Shown here: positions 33,080-44,206 of the stretch, piece by piece
Position numbering within the stretch: the stretch's first letter is position 1
Layout: every line of letters starts with the position of its first letter
Assembly (NCBI GenBank): GCA_900155495.1
Contig: FTLJ01000110.1
Location: 1-62,835, forward strand
Direction of reading: 5' to 3'
Length of the DNA: 62,835 nt
Source of the DNA: Porogramme epimiltina
Lineage: Eukaryota > Basidiomycota > Agaricomycetes > Polyporales > Polyporaceae
Notes under the pieces: generated by a model
The model's database searches: none
Told to the model about the DNA's origin: nothing
Seen by the model: only the letters and a program-made list of their open reading frames with translations
Program-made: the position numbers and the translations under genes

Positions 33080-34565
33080 ATGTCCGACGTGATTCTCCCC
33101 ATTGTCGATCTCGACGTCTTTCTCACATCTCCGGACTCTGAACACGCCGTGAAAGAGTGTAAGAAGGTATGGCGCAGTCGGATAATGGTTATGCGGAGAT
33201 TCACCCGATGCCAACCCGATGCGGTACTCACAGGCTGCCGATGCCCTCGTCACGTATGGCGCGCTCCTTCTCCACGACTCTCGTGTCTCCGAGGAGGACA
33301 ACAATACCTTCCTCGACTTGATTGAAGACTATTTCGCGCAGGCAGAGGAGGCGCTGAAGAAGGATGAGCGACCAGAGCTTGGATACCAGGCAAGTCCGCT
33401 GGCGAATCTCTGGACAACACAACCTCAGCTTGAGCATAGGTTGGCGTGACTCTTGAAAACACAGAGAAGCCAAAGTGTGCAGTGGATGAGCCGTGTCTCA
33501 AGGTTATCGCTCGCCTAGACCCTGCTGAGCGTCCGCTCGACATTACCGCTCATTCTCCTGATCCCAAATGCCGATTCTTTTGGAAGATGAGCGAGAAGCC
33601 GCCATACGAGACACAATATCCCGCTCTGAATGCTTCGAACGTTGTTCCTAATGCGGACAGCATCCGTGAACGTTGGACGCCGGTCATGGAGAAATGGGGT
33701 GCATGCATGAAAACTGCGCAAGTAAACATATATGCGCCTATGCGAAAGTTTTGCTAACTGATTGTGTTAGTGTCGAGAATTTGGCTGAGATGGCAGCCGT
33801 TGGTTTGGGGCTTCCTCGCGAGACGTTCAAGGACGCTGGTAGATACGGGTATGTGAGCGACGCTACATGGCTTCTGTTCCAGGCTAATTACGGTCGACCT
33901 ATGCTATAGACCACACCTACTGGCTCCTACCGCATCGGATCTCGTAAAGTATGGAGAGAAAGATACGATCCTTGCTGGATTCCATACCGACCTCAACTTC
34001 CTTACCATCCACGGACGTTCTCGCTACCCAGGACTCAACATCTGGGCACGCAACACTGGCAAACGGATTGCAGTGCGCTTCCCGCCCACGGGCAGGTACT
34101 TGTTGGTTCAGGCCGGCAAGCAGCTCGAGCACCTCAGCGGTGGACTGATCAAGGCTGGGTTCCACGAGGTGGTAGTTAACGAAGCCACACTCGGGGTAAG
34201 CGTTTTGCCTTATGTTAGCTATGTTCTTTACTTTTTACTTTGTTGACGCTTCGACAAGGCGATTGAACGACGGAAGTCCCAGAATCCCGATCGTCCTCTG
34301 ATCCGGATTTCCTCGACCTTCTTCTGGCACTTGTCTTCCGATTACGATCTTGCCCCTATCCCCACTCTCCAGGCAAAGGCGCGGGAGATAAGGGCGGATA
34401 CAATCAACCTGGGCAAGGTCGATCTCGACGAGGAGGCTGTGTACGAGTCGATGAAGGTCGGTCAACAAGTTCAGAAGTGAGTTTTCCTAGCAATATGTCT
34501 TAGGCCGGCTGCTGACTACTAGCTCTCTGCGTAGCGAATTACGCCATATCGCCCTCATGGCGTAA
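33080..34565 (+). CDS. 2-oxoglutarate/Fe(II) dioxygenase, isopenicillin-N-synthase-like
   Basis: Seven exons: 33080..33166, 33234..33389, 33440..33717, 33771..33848, 33910..34195, 34259..34476 and 34535..34565, giving 377 aa. The DSBH iron site is visible: H225 and D227 in GFHTDLNFL and H285 in AGFHEVVV. R311 and S313 in LIRISSTFF are the 2-oxoglutarate-binding pair. The N-terminus PIVDLDVFL and DALVTYGALLLHDSRV resemble the DIOX_N region. The introns at 33390 (CAG|GCAAGT) and probably 33718 (GC|GCAAGT) have GC donors; the second has a GT-AG alternative, CAA|GTAAAC to CGAG|AAT, which would change one to three residues. The substrate is unknown; no biosynthetic cluster surrounds the gene. Confidence 0.85.
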
Positions 34566-34898
34566 GACGGACAATCAAGAGAGGACATACATATTGCGTT
34601 CTGGACCGATCTAGGGCTCTTGGCGGAGTTATCTGTTGTATACTATTTTCGAAGTTGTACACACACTCGCACGTGAACGAAATTACGGTATGATTATGAA
34701 GCCCATGTCCTGGTGAAGAACACGGATGTGCATTCAGATAGCTACAACATGATTGTACGTAGAGGTACATAGTGTGGGGCGGGAGTTGAACCCGCGTAGT
34801 GATATGATACAGTGTGTAACCGATCGACATGGTGAAGTCGACTGGTGGATTGTACAGAGATATATGCCCGGGCCATCTAAAGTCTCTTGACGAAAATT
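34566..34898. other. intergenic between converging oxygenase and ABZ1
   Basis: 333 bp of 3' flanks. A GCGGG-TTCAACT-CCCGC hairpin on the minus strand near 34780..34795 resembles a tRNA T-arm, but no cloverleaf could be completed. Confidence 0.5.
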
Positions 34899-37356
34899 CT
34901 AGCACGACGAAAGGTCGCCAAACGCACGCAAGACGCTTTCCACCTTCGTAACCATTTCCTCCCACTCGGCGACAGGGTCCGAGAGTGCTGTTATGGCGCC
35001 TCCTGCCCCCAGGGTCCATTCGTCTGTGAAGTTTGCGTCGGTAGATGCTCGTGGTGTCAACGAAGAGTGTTCGCGAGCGTCACTATCACTAGAATGGGAG
35101 GGCAGCGGCGTGGGGAACCCTTGACGAAGAGTCTTTGGTGGCGAAGGATTTTCGTCGTATTTGAAGCAACTGCGGATGGTCACAGCCCAATCCCCACCCC
35201 CTCCAACGTCAGCATAGCCCAATACGCCAGAGTAGACGCCGCGTTCAGCTCCTTCGAGTTGACGAAGGATTTCGACGCTTCGTTTCTTCGGCGCGCCAGT
35301 CATACTGCCTGAGTGAGTCACGGTGTCAGAGGTCGCGATTGACATAAAAGAAGTAGAAGGTACACACCAGGTGGAAGGCTATTCTTCAAGACGTCCCAAC
35401 CGAGATCCAAGCCCGTCCGGCCTTGCATAGACGCATCCGGTCGACCTTCTATAACGCTAACGAGTTGCCAGACAGTTTCGTATTCCTCCACCGTGCAAAA
35501 CTGTTTGACCTCGACGTCCTCCCCGACAACACCGTGAAGATCGTGACGAATAAGGTCAACGATCATCAAGTTCTCGGCGACCTCCTTCTTGCTCCCGGAG
35601 AGCATCTCCTCTGCTACCTCACGCGTAATGCCCGGCGCCTTCCGGACGGTACCCTTGATAGGACGGAGTTGACATACACCATCTGGCGGGCGCGCGTACG
35701 AAAGGAAACGCTCCGGAGATGATGAAAGAAGGGTAGATGGTCGGAGGCGGAGGTAGCCGGAATGCGGAGCGGGATTGCGCGAGCGAAGGAGTTTGTACAG
35801 TGCCCAGGACGAAGCCGTACCACGCGCAATGGTTGATGGCGCCTTCGGCGCAACTACGCGTGTGGGGGCGGTGACACAGAGCTCATAAGAGTCTCCTGAG
35901 AATAACCATTCCTTTGCTGAGACAACCTTGGAGATGTAGGAATTACGCTCCGGTAAGGTCACCACAGGCACCGAGGGATCCTTGCGAACCGGTGTAGTCT
36001 TGAGGGGCGTTTCGAATGAGGGTTCCGTAGAGAGACTGTTTAGGGCTTGTAGCTGCGAAAGCATCTCGTCTAGCCAAGCCTGGTCGGTCGGTAGGATGGA
36101 CTGGACGTAGGTCGACCCTGAATGCGCGTCGACCACTATGCTCCGCTCTACGAAAACGAGGTTGACGTCGGGATGGCGCGTATCTGGTCGAGGTGGCAGC
36201 GAGGATAGTGTTTCCGCTCCCAGCTCGTAACTAAGATATCCAACGAGGCCTCCCCAAAACGGAATATCAGGAATGCCACCATGAGCCCTTCGGGTGCCCA
36301 TGAACGCGCTGAGCCATGTCCAGATGTCGGCCGAGTCCAATGGAATATGAGTAACCTCGGGACCGCGCTGCAATCGGACCGTGGAATCACCCACGGAAAA
36401 GGTGATCCTAGGAGAGGTGGGCCGAAGGCATCCGATGATGGAGAAACGACCTGGCGAGGCAGGAGAATCCAGCATGACGAAATCCAGACTGTCGTCCTCA
36501 ACCCCCAGGGCTTCACATATACGGGGAATATCGATCCTGGACGCCGTGAGTGACCGGGTGATTACAGGTGTGGAGGGCGTTAAGGTACTCGGGGAACAGG
36601 GCGGTCGTAGGGAGGGCCAAGAGGATCCTAGGCTGGCTTCGGCGGCAGGTGTCCAAGGTGATACTGTCCTTCTTGCGGTGCGAGCCCAGTCTAAGGAAAG
36701 TTTCCAGAAGTTCTGAATGAGTTCGACGCCGCCGCGCTCAGAGCACACCGACTCGGGATGGTACTGGACGGCCCAGAAGGGTTTGGTTGCATGTTTAAGC
36801 GCCATTAGGACGCGGCCGTTCTCCTCGCCATCGTCCGCGTAGGCGAGGGGTACAAGATTCGTGTGTTCAGGGAGGTGGGCATAGAGGGAGTGATAGCGCA
36901 CAGCGCGAATGTCACCAACGTCAGTGAAGATGTCGGCGCCAGTGTGGTAGATGGTGGAGACTTGGCCATGTTTCACGACGTTGAGTCGCTTGATCTCCGC
37001 ACCGTGTTCGACTGCGAGGCTCTGAAGGCCAAGACAAACACCGAATACAGGGATGAGGTCTTCATCGGCCGCGTGCCATAGATCTCTGACTACACCAACG
37101 TCTCCCGGGATTTCGGGGGAACCCGGACCTGGGCCGACGACGACAGCATTGAAATGGGCCAGGAGAGGGACAAGGTGTGTGAAGGGGAGTGCGTCGTTCT
37201 TTATAATGTGTACTTCAGCCCCGGAGACTGCTCTCTTGCAAAGCGCAGCTAAGCTAGTTCAACGATCAGCCTGGGCGGTGGCACCGTGAGGTAGAAATTG
37301 ACATACTTGTAAGTGAATGAGTCGTAAGAATCTATAAGGAGGATGCGTGCCGACAT
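34899..37356 (-). CDS. ABZ1: aminodeoxychorismate synthase (PABA synthase), fused PabA-PabB
   Basis: Three exons on the minus strand: 37356..37307, 37253..35368 and 35308..34899, giving 781 aa. The N-terminal glutamine amidotransferase starts ARILLIDSYDSFTYN and has VVGPGPGSP, C90 in GVCLGLQS, and H182/E184 in VQYHPESV, the full catalytic triad. The C-terminal chorismate-binding half shows WGGLVGYLSYELG, SSSPERFLSYARP, PIKGTVRKAPG (PIKGT marks PabB rather than TrpE), MIVDLIRHDLHGVVG and SMTGAPKKRSVEIL. It makes 4-amino-4-deoxychorismate for p-aminobenzoate and folate. A 40-residue Ser-rich insertion lies between CFKYDE and TDEWTLGAGGAI in the last exon. The gene is divergent from TTI1 over 341 bp. 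Confidence 0.95.
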
Positions 37357-37697
37357 GATATGTCTATGACACAAGTGGAGGCCGGATTAAATGTAGGCGA
37401 TGCAGATTCGAGACATTAGACGGTGAGGGGTATACTAGGCGGCGAGAGCGTGCATCGAGAAAAGACTGCCGGACGGCATGAGACGAGACGAAAACCGTGC
37501 CACACGGAAAAAGAAAAACAGACGCGTCACGTCACCCGCACGTGATCCCGTTACCGATGCCGGTGACGTCAAGTTGCGCCAGTGACCAGCCGCTGCATTT
37601 GCCCGGCAGTGTGCCGCCGTCCCCACCATCTCCCGTCTTTCGCGTACTTGCTGCGTCCCCTCTTGAGTCCTTATCCCTGTATCCCCGCCGTCCTTCA
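37357..37697. other. divergent promoter, ABZ1 and TTI1
   Basis: 341 bp. It contains CACGTGATC at about 37560 (an E-box core, CACGTG) and several GTGACG/CGTCAC units (37526, 37563) that resemble CRE half-sites. No gene was seen. Confidence 0.45.
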
Positions 37698-40600
37698 ATG
37701 GAAGACATCGAGAGAACGCAGTCTGCGTTCAAGCGAGTACGTTTAGGTTCAGTCTTCCTAAGCTATTGTCTCACATTCCACACATAGTTGAAAGTCGTCT
37801 GTGTCCCACTTCTGGGCAACTCTCTCCTCACCCCCGCCTCTGTTCCGGCAGTGATAAGCCTTTTGGCTCAATTGCAAGATACGCTAGAACAATTCAAAAA
37901 TACTGGCCATGTGTATGCTCCGGCAACAATATCATATGTGTTCTTTCCGCTCTCCTCCCTCTTGCGTCGCAACGATCCGGCATCCATACCCGATCGTGTC
38001 ATGGAAAAGCTGCTAGCTATTCTTGCACTTCTCTGTGATGCCTGGTGGTGGGACATGGAGCTTGTAGCATGGGAGCAAGTCTTCATGCTGTGCGGTGCCG
38101 TTCTGGGTGGCATCGATCGGAAGGGGAAAGGGAAAGAGAGAGACGAAGAAGCAAAGGTGGCCGCGGCGACCTGTCTATGGTCGCTTTTACGCAAACGGAC
38201 AGAACAAGAAGACCCTTCGAACGATCCAAGTACGAATCGCGCTCATCGTTGCTACACATCCTTCCGACAACACGCCCAGTCCCCCAAATTCCTGCCTGTT
38301 ATGGGACAAACACTACACTCCCTTATGGCAACGGCAGAGTGTACCCACTTGTCTCTCCAACGTATTACGTTGAAGGTCTTGTCTTCTATCATCAAGGACT
38401 ATCTTCCTGACGGCTTCGTCCCATCCGTTTTACCCGGGACCATTAGTAGCATGTCCAGGATTGCGTTAGGCGAAAAATCATCCAAAGGATGGGCCAACGG
38501 AGATATTGTTGCGGACTCTCTTCTTGTCATGCAACTTGCCATTGTCCGCGCCATTGGAAACGAGATATGTGTTCAAGAGGGCGCAATCCGACGTCTTGAC
38601 GATCTCGAAGACTTAACAAGCTTCACCAATCCAGATGCGCATGCAGCCAAAACTGCTCTCCCTCCTTTTTCCACCTCACGTACCGAGTCATGGCTTCGTG
38701 GAACTGCATCTCAGCTGCACATTGCCCTCAACGCCCTTGCTCCGCTTGTCAAACACCCGACGCCTTCCGCTCTCATTGGCCTTGCCATCTTCTCTGCTAC
38801 CGTACTTTCGGCCACCAGTTTAACCCTCCCACATTCGCAATCACTCCTCTTGTCATTCCTCCTTTCCATGAAGTCATCCGACTTCGAACGTGTCTCCTTT
38901 CAGGCAGAACGCTCGCTTAGAGAATTACTCTCGCCCCCATCAAATTGCAGGCATGAGCTCCTTCACGTCCTACTACAGATTTCCGGAGATTACCTTGCAG
39001 CCCTCCCTCGGCTTCTCCTATCTCACGCTGATACGAAAGTTGAGCACGTCGCCGGTGTCTTGGAGTCCATTTGTCATCTAGCAAAGCCATCAAACCAACA
39101 TTCTTCCCCGGGAATCTCTGCTATCGCGACTGGTGTTGGCAAGCTCCTCGGGCCTCACGGTGGAGTCGAAAAGTGGGGATGGAGCCTCCTGTCAACCCTA
39201 GAGTTTTCCAACCCGCCAATTGTTGTTACATCAGCCTCTGCCGCACAGCTGATGCTCGAAAGTGATGTTACTGAGCCCCACATTACACCATTCCCGGAAC
39301 TCACTCTTCGGCACCTTCACTCCCGCTCAGCACAAGTTGCTCTTGGGAGAATGCTCAGAACTCTGGGCCAGACCGCAGGAGAAGATTGTTTATTTACGGT
39401 GGACTGGTTCATGGATGTAGGACGCACCGGTCGCGGCAAGCGATCAGTGGCCGCTCTTTGGTGCGTGTGTCGGCTCCTCGAAGGAGCCGGTGACGTATCG
39501 CTCGACCTCAACCCTTCCACGAACAACACCCTTCGCCGGAGCAAACGAGTGGAGAGGTTCGCGCGGGATCTGGCAAGGCAGATTGCCGACAACTGGGATG
39601 ACGGAGACGATGAAGACACGGCCGACTCGGAATCAAAGGTCCCACCTAATGAGGACAACATTCTTGTAGAACATGTACAAGGCCTCGTGACTGTGCAAGG
39701 AATACCAGGGTCGAGCCCGTCGTCGTCGGCAAGTTCTCGCACTACCGCCCAGCCTGTTCTCCACCGCTCCCTATCTCTCCAGCTGCTGGCGATTATTTCG
39801 GGGATCCTTGAATCCCGATTTTCGGCCCTGTTCTTGCACACGCTCTACCCAGTCCTCCACGGGATAGTTTCAGGCACCGCGTTCGTGTCGGCGTCTGCCC
39901 TTGCGGCACTGACGTTCATCACGAATAGTACATCATACGCAACGCCAGCCAATCTTCTCTTGTCTAATTTCGACTACGCGCTCGACTCCGTCTCACGCCA
40001 CCTCACTCGCCGATGGCTCGACGTCGACGCAACGAAGGTGCTGGCAGTCCTCGTCCGGCTTGTCGGACGTGACGTGGTACAGAAGGCCGGCGACGTGGTA
40101 GAAGAATGCTTCGACCGACTGGACGAATTCCACGGATATGAGCTAATCGTTGACGGCCTGGTGGAGGTCCTGGGAGAAGTGGTCAAAGTGATTGGGGAAG
40201 ATGATGACAACAGACTGACCAGAGAGTCTCGCAAGACCTTGCAGAGCCCGTCTGTTTCGCAAGAGGCTGGCGGCCTCAACGGCTTCGCGCAATGGTACAC
40301 TCACCGGAACAACCCGCTTCCCCAGGAGGAAGCGTTGCGAGATGAAACTTATCCGCGCGAAGCCTGGGGGAACCGAAAGGAGGCCGAAGAAGTGGAAGAC
40401 GCCGAAGGGGCGGGACCGCGAACTCTAGGGGATGATCCGTTCGCCGAAGCACCCCCAACCCCAACCCAGGCCCTGACAACGCAGATTGTGTCTCGCTCCG
40501 TCTACTTCCTCACCCATTCTTCACCTACCATTCGTGCACGCATCCTGCTCCTCCTCGCTAACAGCGTGCCTGTCCTCCCGGAACCTGCGCTCCTCCCGTC

Positions 40601-41153
40601 GGTGCATCAAGCATGGCCATTCATTCTGAACCGCCTCGCTGACTCGGAGACGTTCGTTGTAAGCGCTGCAGCGGCTCTCGTCGAGGCACTTGCAACCAAC
40701 GTTGGCGACTTTATGGCCGGCCGTGTGTGGGAGGATGTCTGGCCGCGGTTCCGGACGATGCTCCAGCGCCTCGCCCGCGCGGACGCATCGAGCGCACTCG
40801 CGCGGCGCGGCTTCGGAGTCGGCACAGAGTCTGCATACACACACTCACACAGGCTCTACCGCGCGATCATTCTGACGATGGTCGCGGCGGTGCACAACGT
40901 GCAGGCTCAGGATGCAGGGTGCTGGGAAGTCGTTGTGCTGTTCCGGCGATTTCTCCGGAGCGACGCCCATGGGGAGCTTCAAGCAACGGCGCGGATGCTG
41001 TACATTGCGCTATGCAAGAATAACGAAGACGCGGTGTGGCTAGGACTGGCAGCAACATTGGGGTGGGTTGGAGGCTCCGTAGCGTTCTTGCGAGAACCAA
41101 AATGGGACGTGGAAACCAATGCTAGGATCATCCTGAACAGCCCGGCAATTTAG
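37698..41153 (+). CDS. TTI1: TELO2-interacting protein 1 homologue (TTT complex)
   Basis: Exons 37698..37736 and 37788..41153 give 1134 aa. The start MEDIERTQSAFKR joins LKVVCVPLLGNSLLTP, the family's N-terminal LKPxCVPLL block. HEAT-like helical repeats run throughout, for example near SALAALTFITN and the C-terminal block HSSPTIRARILLLLANSVPV with DSETFVVSAAAALVEALA. Length matches fungal Tti1 (about 1000-1150). The Tel2-Tti1-Tti2 complex works with Hsp90 to mature PIKK kinases (TOR, ATM, ATR, DNA-PKcs/Tra1). An acidic linker (DDGDDEDTADSE) lies near residue 610. The TTI1 and DCD1 stop codons are only 77 bp apart on opposite strands. Confidence 0.88.
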
Positions 41154-41230
41154 ATAGTTCGCCACCTTCGGGGTGTATCTTACACAAGAACAGTGCTGTT
41201 GTACACAAAGTTTCAAAACACGGAGGATGG

Positions 41231-42702
41231 TCACTCCGGAATAGCATGTCGTCGGAGGATTACTCCAGCTTCCGCGAATAGGGCAGCAGAAGCATCATCG
41301 CTGCGCCAAGACGTTTCAGACACGCAGAACAAAGGGAATAAGATTTACGTACACTTTGTAGCTCAGATTATACACAACCTCCTTGACACTCGTCTGTATA
41401 ATCTTAATCGTGCACTTCAGACACGGGCACCTAAGAATGTGTCCGTCAGCAGACCCCCAGGTGGTCCAAACATCTGACATCACGCACGTATTGCAGTACA
41501 ACACCGACCCGTCACCGACTCTCTCCCTCCCTGCTTCTAGAAGAGCGTTCTCCTCAGCATGGAGGCAGAGACATTCATCCGGTGTCTCGCTTGCGCTGTT
41601 GCACCGCACACACCCGCCCTCATTGCAGTTTTTCAGGCCACGTGGTGTACCATTGTACCTGGATTTCACTCAAATGAATATGATAACCGCTGCTGAAGAA
41701 TGGAAGAAAGGCTGACCCTGTGGAAACGACGCGCTTGTTGCGGACCAATATTGCACCAACCCGCCTCTTCATGCAGTTGGACCGTTGCGACGCTAGCGAA
41801 GCGAGCTGCATGAAGTAGGTGTCCCAGCCTGGGCGAAGTCTCTCAGGATCCAGGAGATTGATCGCCTCCAGATGATCATGAAGCGCAGGGACAGTTTCGA
41901 ATGCATTGATGATGTGCAGGTTGGCCAACTGACTAAGGCTGCGAAATGGAGATCTCGGAGCAATCTGGAAGGCAGTTTTTCCATGACTAGGAGTATTCTG
42001 ACCGTTTCCTTCAGAGCCGTAATAGAAGCTATCGTGCTGTTTGATGAACTCCTCCAGAGAGTAGGTGGAGTCGGACCTGACGCCGAATTCCGTGAGATAA
42101 TCAGGAAAATGATATCGAAGTGAGTCAAGTTACCAGTCTAAGCATCGTCTGTATCGTGTCAGAAGGGGCGCGTCCACACCAACGATGAGAACGAAGGGCC
42201 TAGTTTTGAACTCTGCAAGAACATCGTGGGTGTCCAAATCGATCGTGACAAAGTTTGTGCGCCAGTTTTTGGTGATATGGGACAGGAGGTCCGCTGTAGA
42301 GCGGAACAGAAGTGGTTGGATTTGAGGTTTACCCGGCGCAGGAGAAGGAAGACAAGATGAGATAGGGGAGGTCATCGTTAAGAATGATATACGGCTAGGG
42401 TTAAATCCAGAGTAGCTGAATGATATATCATCTAAATCTTCGTCTACAAACGTAGACTCCTCCGCCGAGCCGATGGGGAGACTTTGGGCATCGTCAGGGC
42501 CAGCGTTTGCCTCCTTCCGATCCTAGGATTATAAACGATGATAATAAGTTAGATAGATGGTAAGAAGGCTCGATTGGAACTGTCCTACTTTGTCGGAGAT
42601 GTTTTGAAGAATTTTGACCGGCTTGAAGTCCCTGTACTTCACTAGATATTCCTGTATGGTGGATTTTCCGGAGCACCGTGTGCCTACGATTGCGATGAAC
42701 AT
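41231..42702 (-). CDS. DCD1: deoxycytidylate (dCMP) deaminase with N-terminal P-loop region
   Basis: Six exons on the minus strand: 42702..42589, 42522..42134, 42076..41717, 41658..41488, 41430..41353 and 41300..41231, giving 393 aa. The C-terminal deaminase domain has LASQRSNCMKRRVGAILV, YNGTPRGLKNCNEGGC, the Zn/catalytic HAEENALLEAG (H321, E323) and CPCLKCTIKIIQ. The N-terminal third begins IAIVGTRCSGKST, a P-loop, and later FVTIDLDTHDVL and RPFVLIVGVDAPLLTRY, a nucleoside-kinase-like arrangement known in fungal Dcd1. It turns dCMP into dUMP for thymidylate synthesis; family members are controlled by dCTP/dTTP. Two splice sites (AC|GTGCGT and GT|GTACGT) were chosen because only they keep the zinc motif and the tail DDASAALFAEAGVILRRH in frame. 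Confidence 0.92.
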
Positions 42703-42706
42703 GACT

Positions 42707-42719
42707 GGTGGCCACCAAT
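42707..42719. repeat. GGTGGCCACCAAT, copy 1
   Basis: A 10-base palindrome (GGTGGCCACC) followed by AAT, five bases upstream of the DCD1 ATG on its strand. An identical 13-mer lies at 43045..43057. Confidence 0.8.
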
Positions 42720-43044
42720 TCGCCTATTGTCTCTGAAAATGTCACAAGGGCGGTCAGTTTGGTGACCTAAAACCAAATGTTTGAAATGAACATACAGTAC
42801 TTAGAATGGACACAATGCAGATAAGTATGGCCTCGAAAACTCTAGACTGCCAGCCAGCAGCTATTGACTGTCCTGCGGAAGTCGAACCGAGTCGAACCGG
42901 CAATGCCGGAACTATCCGGAAGGTGGTCTGCCGTGGTCCGGACCCAGTCATTGTTTCTAAAACCTTGTTTCAAACCTCGATGGAACAGGCATTCAAAGGA
43001 AGACCTTGCAGTTAATCTGGCAGACTACCGCCGGCTAACGCATC

Positions 43045-43057
43045 GGTGGCCACCAAT
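43045..43057. repeat. GGTGGCCACCAAT, copy 2
   Basis: The second identical copy, 338 bp from the first, in the same orientation, inside the region between POP3 and DCD1. Confidence 0.8.
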
Positions 43058-43120
43058 CTCCAATATTGAATCCAAGTGGCTGTCAGGGCCAAACAACTCA
43101 AGACTACATTTTACGTGTAG

Positions 43121-44206
43121 TTAACAAGGGTCCAACGTCCCTAGTTCCACCTCGGTCATCAGTCTAGTCCGTTTGGCGACAGTCCCGCGCTCTGTCCGTC
43201 GCCTGTCCTTAGCCTCTGCCCTCTCTTTCGTGCGTCGGGCTTTCGCAGCCTTCATGTCCCTCGGAGCGCTCGTTTGGACTTGCTTGACGTGCGTCGGGAC
43301 TAATGAAAGCGACTGCTCCACATTTGGAGACAACCACGGCGCGCTGAGAAGTGGCACGGTCTCCAGCAGTGTGGCTATGGCGGAAAACCCCGGTGCTGAC
43401 CCCTAGGCGCAACATCGATCAGGTATACTTCTGTTTCAAGATCAATAGAACATTACCTCAAGGAGGAGGATCGATACACGCCTGAGGCCCATTGCCTCGG
43501 CCAAGACATCTTCTGCACCCTTTGGCATCGGCATGAGCCACGTTCCATTTGTCCCTGAGTGCTCAGAGTCGCCTTTTCTGCGTGAGTTGCATGCCGCGAC
43601 GAGGTTCGGTAGATGTCCGATGAGGAGCGGAGAGTCGACGTCTGCCTTGCATACAATTACTAGGCGAGAATGTGCTCGGATGTCCTTTGGGCGAATGGAT
43701 TCCTGTGGGTCCGCGTGTAGGATGTCCCTGTGGGAGCGCGCAACGGCCTCAAGTCTCCGAGTGACTTCGTTGATCCCGACGACCACGGATTCGAGGATGG
43801 CAGGTGCAGAGGCTGGAGGCAAGTTCTGGCCACCAGGGTTCACCTCTGAGGTCTCTTGGCCAACTCGGGTGTCTATCTTGGCTTTCTTTGCCTCAGGTAG
43901 GTGATGGATGTTTTGGGAACGTCTCCTTTTCTTGCTTGTGCGTTCACGCATGAGGTTATATTCCGGCACGCCACCGAGCATGCCGACAACTGCCGCCAAT
44001 ACGGCGTTTTGAACGTTCACTGAAACGGATGGCCTGTGAAAGGTATCACAAGCTGTTCCGTTCAGACGAAACTAGATGATTCCTCACCATTGCACTAGGA
44101 AGGGATTTTGCGCGACACTCTTGAAAACAACCTTTCTATCTTTGGCTTCGCGGGCCGTAGCCCTATTTGACTGGCTGGTATGTGTACGAACAGCTTGGCC
44201 TGACAT
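43121..44206 (-). CDS. POP3: RNase P/RNase MRP subunit Pop3-like
   Basis: Three exons on the minus strand: 44206..44088, 44033..43457 and 43402..43121, giving 325 aa. The N-terminus has DRKVVFKSVAQNPFLVQWPS and then VNVQNAVLAAVVGML, the conserved VFKSVLDNPF...WP opening of fungal Pop3. The L7Ae-like core shows SRLVIVCKADVDSPLLIGHL, NLVAAC, LMPMPKGAEDVLAEAMGL and RRVSILLLE. The C-terminus is PWLSPNVEQSLSLVPTHVKQ followed by a Lys/Arg/Ala-rich helix (APRDMKAAKARRTKERAEAK). Pop3 binds the RNA component of RNase P and MRP in tRNA and rRNA processing. A basic KKRRRSQ stretch between the first two blocks may direct it to the nucleus. Confidence 0.87.

Larger units (their letters stand above)
42703..43120. 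other. DCD1 promoter and POP3 3' flank
   Basis: 418 bp with two copies of GGTGGCCACCAAT at its two ends (listed separately) and a short direct repeat, GTCGAACCGAGTCGAACCGG, near 42880. No gene was seen. Confidence 0.55.

Noticed and set aside
34776..34797. tRNA-like T-arm (GCGGG, TTCAACT loop, CCCGC) on the minus strand
   Set aside because: The bases that should form the acceptor stem do not pair (CCCACAC has no GTGTGGG partner about 72 nt away) and no anticodon arm could be drawn.
20667..42702. a nucleotide/folate gene cluster (ADE5,7, ABZ1, DCD1)
   Set aside because: The three genes are spread over 22 kb with unrelated genes between them and no shared promoter, so chance neighbourhood is the simpler reading.
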